A stretch of DNA of 64,000 nucleotides from Microvirga lenta (GTDB lineage: Bacteria > Pseudomonadota > Alphaproteobacteria > Rhizobiales > Beijerinckiaceae). Below, piece after piece: positions 61,092 through 64,000 of the stretch. The stretch spans positions 50,867-114,866 of the forward strand of contig NZ_JAJBBR010000003.1 in the NCBI RefSeq assembly GCF_020532555.1. The letters are read 5' to 3'. The notes beneath the pieces are model-generated. The model had not been told where the DNA came from. It was given only the letters and a program-made list of their open reading frames with translations, and searched no databases. Positions within the stretch are counted from its first letter, which is position 1. Each line of letters begins with the position of its first letter. A program made the position numbers and the translations under genes.

Positions 61092-62193
61092 CCGCGACCC
61101 GGTGCATGACGTTGCAGCCGTAGCCGTTCGGGTTCCAGCCCGCGGCCCGGAACGGCTGGGCGCGGCCCTCGGCATCGGTTGCGCGGGCGACGATCTCGTA
61201 ATAGCCGTCCCCCGGCAGGGTCAGCGCCGCGCTCCAGCGCACCCAGTCGAAGCGGTTGCGCTGGGGCTTGAGCGCCGCTGCGATCCAGGTCGCGCCGCCG
61301 TCGAGGGAAAGGTCCACCCGCGCCACTTGGCCGTCGCCCGCCCAGGCCGCGCCGCGCACCTCGACCTGCCGGGTGCCCGGAGGAAGACGGCTCTGGTCGG
61401 CGGGCGCCGTGACGATGCTGCGCACGGGCATCGATTCGAGCACGCGCAGCGCCACGCCTTTCACGTCGGAGCCCGGGGCGACGGGATGGACCGGCAGGCG
61501 GTAGGACAGGCCGGTCATGCCTGGGCCGTCGTGCTCCCGGTCGCGGATCCAGATGCGCTCGAGCCATTTCTGGCTCAACGATCCCGGCCAGCCCGGCACC
61601 ACGAGGCGCAGCGGCCCGCCATGCAGGAAGGGCAGCGGCTCGCCGTTCATGGCGAAGGCCAGGAGCGTGTGCTCCTCCAGGGCCTTCGCGATGGGCATTC
61701 CACGGGAGATGGAGGGTGTGGCGTGGCTGCCGGTCTTGTCCGGATCGGCTCCGTAATGGGCGGTGTGGAGCGCGGTCTCCTTCAGCCCCGCCGCACGCAG
61801 CACGTCCGCGAGGGAGACGCCGGTCCATTCGGCGCAGCCGACGCCGCCATTCGTCCAGGGATTGCCCTCCGCCGGAGGCTCGTAGAAGGAGCGGCCGTTG
61901 CCGCCGCATTCCAGCACCATGCGGAAGGTCTTGACCGGAAAGCGGCTCTTCAGCTCGGCCAGGGTGAGGTCGAGCGGACGCTCCACCTCGCCGTCCACGG
62001 TGAACCGCCACGCGTCGGGCTCCGGCGCCGGCTGCGGCAGCAATCCGTTGTTGCGCACGAAGAATCGTTCGACCGGGGTCGTCTCGTCGTCCAGAAGCTC
62101 CTCGGGCGTCTCGGCCACGAGGGGCGTGTCTCCCAGAACGGTCAGGCGATCCTTGCCGGGAAGCCGGAGGTCGTGGCGCGGGCGGTCCATCAT
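61069..62193 (-). CDS. Sulfite-oxidase-family molybdopterin enzyme
   Basis: A 374-residue protein with the molybdopterin domain (about 15-230) and the C-terminal dimerisation domain (about 240-374). The Mo-ligating Cys96 is in LECGGNGRS; WTNGGVGCAEWTGV and HGGPLRLVVPGWPG are the standard motifs. No signal peptide or cytochrome domain is seen, so it may be cytoplasmic or need another electron acceptor. ATG 62193 (GGGAG upstream) is preferred to a TTG 6 bp earlier. Confidence 0.9.
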   Translation of the reverse strand: MMDRPRHDLRLPGKDRLTVLGDTPLVAETPEELLDDETTPVERFFVRNNGLLPQPAPEPDAWRFTVDGEVERPLDLTLAELKSRFPVKTFRMVLECGGNGRSFYEPPAEGNPWTNGGVGCAEWTGVSLADVLRAAGLKETALHTAHYGADPDKTGSHATPSISRGMPIAKALEEHTLLAFAMNGEPLPFLHGGPLRLVVPGWPGSLSQKWLERIWIRDREHDGPGMTGLSYRLPVHPVAPGSDVKGVALRVLESMPVRSIVTAPADQSRLPPGTRQVEVRGAAWAGDGQVARVDLSLDGGATWIAAALKPQRNRFDWVRWSAALTLPGDGYYEIVARATDAEGRAQPFRAAGWNPNGYGCNVMHRVAVTVGPDS

Positions 62194-62306
62194 CGGCAAG
62201 GGCTCCCATTGTGACGCTAGGTCAATGTGGGAACAAAATAATCGAAGGCGCCTTGTTCTGTCAGCCCGCCGGTCGTGGTGGCGGGCGCCATTTTCGGAGA
62301 TTGAAC

Positions 62307-62633
62307 ATGCGCCGCTTCGCCGTCATCGGTTTGGCTTCGCTGGCTGCGGCCTCGGCTTTCTCGGTCGCGGCCGAAGCGCAAACCGAACGTCCGCTGGTCC
62401 TGCGCGTCCAGCCCCGCAGCTTCCTGGATCCGGGCAACGTCGTGGCCCCGAACTCGATCAGCCCGGGCGCCTCGGGCTACGGGCAGGTCCAGTCCTATCT
62501 GAACAGCCCGCCCTATGCGCCGGCCGGCGGCCAGTTCGGCATGGGCCTTCTGCCCGATCCGATCACCAACGGCCCCTTCGTGGGCGCGAGCAATCCTTTC
62601 GCGGATATCGACACGACAGGGTCGATCCGCTGA
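62307..62633 (+). CDS. Small secreted protein of unknown function
   Basis: A 108-residue exported protein: signal peptide (about 1-24, ending AEAQ), then a Pro/Gly/Asn-rich segment with no clear domain (VQPRSFLDPGN; GQVQSYLNSPPY). The end FADIDTTGSIR is typical of small periplasmic proteins of Methylobacteriaceae-like bacteria, but I cannot name it. Followed at once by a good terminator. Confidence 0.75.
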   Translation: MRRFAVIGLASLAAASAFSVAAEAQTERPLVLRVQPRSFLDPGNVVAPNSISPGASGYGQVQSYLNSPPYAPAGGQFGMGLLPDPITNGPFVGASNPFADIDTTGSIR

Positions 62634-62637
62634 CGAA

Positions 62638-62662
62638 AAAGCCCCGGACGATCCGGGGCTTT
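62638..62662. terminator. Bidirectional rho-independent terminator between small secreted protein and leuB
   Basis: Stem AAAGCCCCGGA / TCCGGGGCTTT around CGA, with A and T flanks that give T runs on both strands. Lies between convergent genes. Confidence 0.85.
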
Positions 62663-62684
62663 CCATTCGCGCAGTGTTGTAGGT

Positions 62685-63791
62685 TTAGGAGCGGGCTTCC
62701 AGTTCCTTGATGATCGCGTCGCCCAGATCCTGGGTGCCGACGGCGTTCATGCCCGGGCCCGCGATATCCTTGGTGCGGGTGCCGGAGGCCAGCACGCGGG
62801 CGATGGCGTCGTCGAGGCGGTCCGCCTCTTCGAGCAGGCCGAAGGAATAGCGCAGGGCCATGCCGAAGGAGCCGATCATGGCGACGGGGTTGGCGAGGCC
62901 CTTGCCGGCGATGTCCGGCGCGGAGCCGTGCACCGGCTCGTAGAGCGCCTTGCGGCTGCCGGTCTTGGGATCCTCCGCGCCGAGCGAGGCGGAGGGCAGC
63001 ATGCCGAGCGAGCCGGTGAGCATGGCGGCGATGTCGGACAGGATGTCGCCGAACAGGTTGTCGGTGACGATCACGTCGAACTGCTTCGGATAGCGCACGA
63101 GCTGCATGGCGCAGTTGTCGGCCAGCACGTGCTCGAGCTCCACGTCGGAGAACTCCCCCTTGTGGATGCGCGTGACGACCTGGCGCCAGAACACGCCGGT
63201 CTTCATCACGTTGAATTTTTCCGCCGACGAGACCTTGTTGCGGCGCTTCCTGGCGAGGTCGAAGGCGACCCGGGCGATGCGCTCCACCTCCATGGTGGTG
63301 TAGACCTGCGTGTCGACGGCGCGCTGCGAGCCGTCCTCCAGGGTCACGATCTCCTTCGGCTCACCGAAATAGACGCCGCCCGTGAGCTCGCGCACGATCA
63401 TGATGTCGAGGCCCTCGACCACCTCGCGCTTGAGCGAGGAGGCGTCCGCCAGCGCCGGATAGCAGATGGCCGGGCGGAGATTGGCGAAGAGGCCGAGATC
63501 CTTGCGCAGGCGCAGCAGGCCCGCCTCGGGGCGCACCGCGTAAGGCACGCTGTCCCATTTGGGACCGCCGACCGCGCCGAAGAGCACCGCATCGGCCTCC
63601 TGGGCCTTGTCCATGGCGGCTTCCGAGATGGCCGCGCCGTGGGCGTCGTAGGCCGAGCCGCCGACGAGATCCGTCTCGGTCTCGAAGCCGACGCCCCGCT
63701 TGCGGAACCAGCCCACGATCTTCTCGACCTCGCGCATGACCTCCGGGCCGATGCCGTCGCCGGGGAGAAGGAGAAGCTTGTGCGTTGCCAT
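62685..63791 (-). CDS. leuB: 3-isopropylmalate dehydrogenase
   Basis: A 368-residue decarboxylating dehydrogenase of leucine biosynthesis. Key stretches are [31 protein letters not shown] with the substrate-binding Arg residues, [22 protein letters not shown] with metal-binding Asp residues and [14 protein letters not shown]. The ATG at 63791 gives the standard start [13 protein letters not shown]; an upstream open extension is not conserved. Confidence 0.95.
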   Translation of the reverse strand: MATHKLLLLPGDGIGPEVMREVEKIVGWFRKRGVGFETETDLVGGSAYDAHGAAISEAAMDKAQEADAVLFGAVGGPKWDSVPYAVRPEAGLLRLRKDLGLFANLRPAICYPALADASSLKREVVEGLDIMIVRELTGGVYFGEPKEIVTLEDGSQRAVDTQVYTTMEVERIARVAFDLARKRRNKVSSAEKFNVMKTGVFWRQVVTRIHKGEFSDVELEHVLADNCAMQLVRYPKQFDVIVTDNLFGDILSDIAAMLTGSLGMLPSASLGAEDPKTGSRKALYEPVHGSAPDIAGKGLANPVAMIGSFGMALRYSFGLLEEADRLDDAIARVLASGTRTKDIAGPGMNAVGTQDLGDAIIKELEARS

Positions 63792-63900
63792 GGTGGGGGT
63801 GTCCTCGCTCGAAGTGGCTCGTGGAACCCGGAAGCGCATCCGGGCGACCATGCGCGGGTTTAGGCGCGGGAGCCCAGGCTTGGCAAGCGCTTGTCGCCTT

Positions 63901-64000
63901 GGCCGTTAGGCGGAGGACGCATGGCCGGGGCGGGGCGGGGGGGGCGGGGCCCGCCCCCCCGGGGGGGGGTTTTGACCAGAGCCCCAGCCCCCCCCAGGCG
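63901..64000. other. Low-complexity G/C stretch at the window end
   Basis: From about 63922 the sequence becomes long runs of G and C (GGGGGGGCGGGG; CCCCCCCGGGGGGGGG) unlike the balanced GC-rich code elsewhere. It looks like low-quality read end or contig-end artefact; I see no gene in it. Confidence 0.6.

Noticed and set aside
1..64000. CRISPR array, insertion sequence or prophage
   Set aside because: No regularly spaced direct repeats, transposase, integrase or phage structural genes were seen anywhere in the window.

Overview
This is 64 kb of high-GC DNA with densely packed genes and no rRNA, phage, insertion sequence or CRISPR array. The best lineage guess is an alphaproteobacterium of the Hyphomicrobiales (a Microvirga / Methylobacteriaceae / Bradyrhizobium-like relative). 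The main reasons are the complete acpXL-lpxXL cluster for very-long-chain fatty acid (VLCFA) lipid A, the many ABC and TRAP uptake systems, the ATGA-type overlaps and the GTCAT...ATGAC intergenic repeat. Genus is inference; no 16S gene is present.

Region by region. 1-4.4 kb: small membrane protein, LysE exporter, a lemA-TPM-TPM operon and a DUF1223 protein. 4.4-10.7 kb (minus): acpXL, fabZ-like, two FabF-like genes, fabG-like, alcohol dehydrogenase-like and lpxXL, the VLCFA-lipid A pathway. One FabF-like protein has lost its catalytic Cys and one His, so the pair looks like a ketosynthase plus a chain-length factor. 11-17.2 kb: housekeeping genes (tyrosine phosphatase, MsbA-like ABC exporter, tRNA-Gly, prolyl-tRNA editing protein, CnoX-like thioredoxin, LON-domain protein, Trm112-like protein, PaaI thioesterase).

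17.2-36.4 kb: the most interesting part, about 21 genes in two divergent operons. The minus operon holds a Liv-type ABC importer (livKGFHM), an acyl-CoA dehydrogenase, a TetR regulator, a PaaK-like CoA ligase, two CaiB-type CoA transferases, an SDR and probably the PaaI thioesterase. The plus operon holds two crotonase-fold proteins, a DUF35 protein with a thiolase-fold partner lacking the thiolase Cys (an Ltp2-like aldolase pair), an SDR, a MaoC-type hydratase, a second acyl-CoA dehydrogenase, a PRISE-like reductase and a cyclase-family hydrolase. The 208-bp divergent promoter region carries two near-identical palindromes, one before each operon, which look like TetR operators. Together they read as a regulated uptake, CoA-activation and side-chain or ring degradation pathway for an unidentified carboxylic acid.

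36.7-51 kb: BCCT transporter; a GntR/DapA-like aldolase/TRAP/aldo-keto reductase module, probably for a sugar acid; an AraC-controlled operon with a Liv-type binding protein, a TIM-barrel protein, an SRPBCC protein and a UPF0261 protein (the two halves of plant Tm-1 as separate genes); and a CitE-like CoA-ester lyase. 51-55 kb: DUF429 protein, PLP dehydratase and an sbtA / PII-like / beta-carbonic anhydrase bicarbonate module. 55-58.7 kb: a 1156-residue RTX/cadherin surface protein. 58.7-64 kb: asd, a sulfite-oxidase-family protein, small exported proteins and leuB. The last ~80 bases are a low-complexity G/C stretch typical of a contig end.
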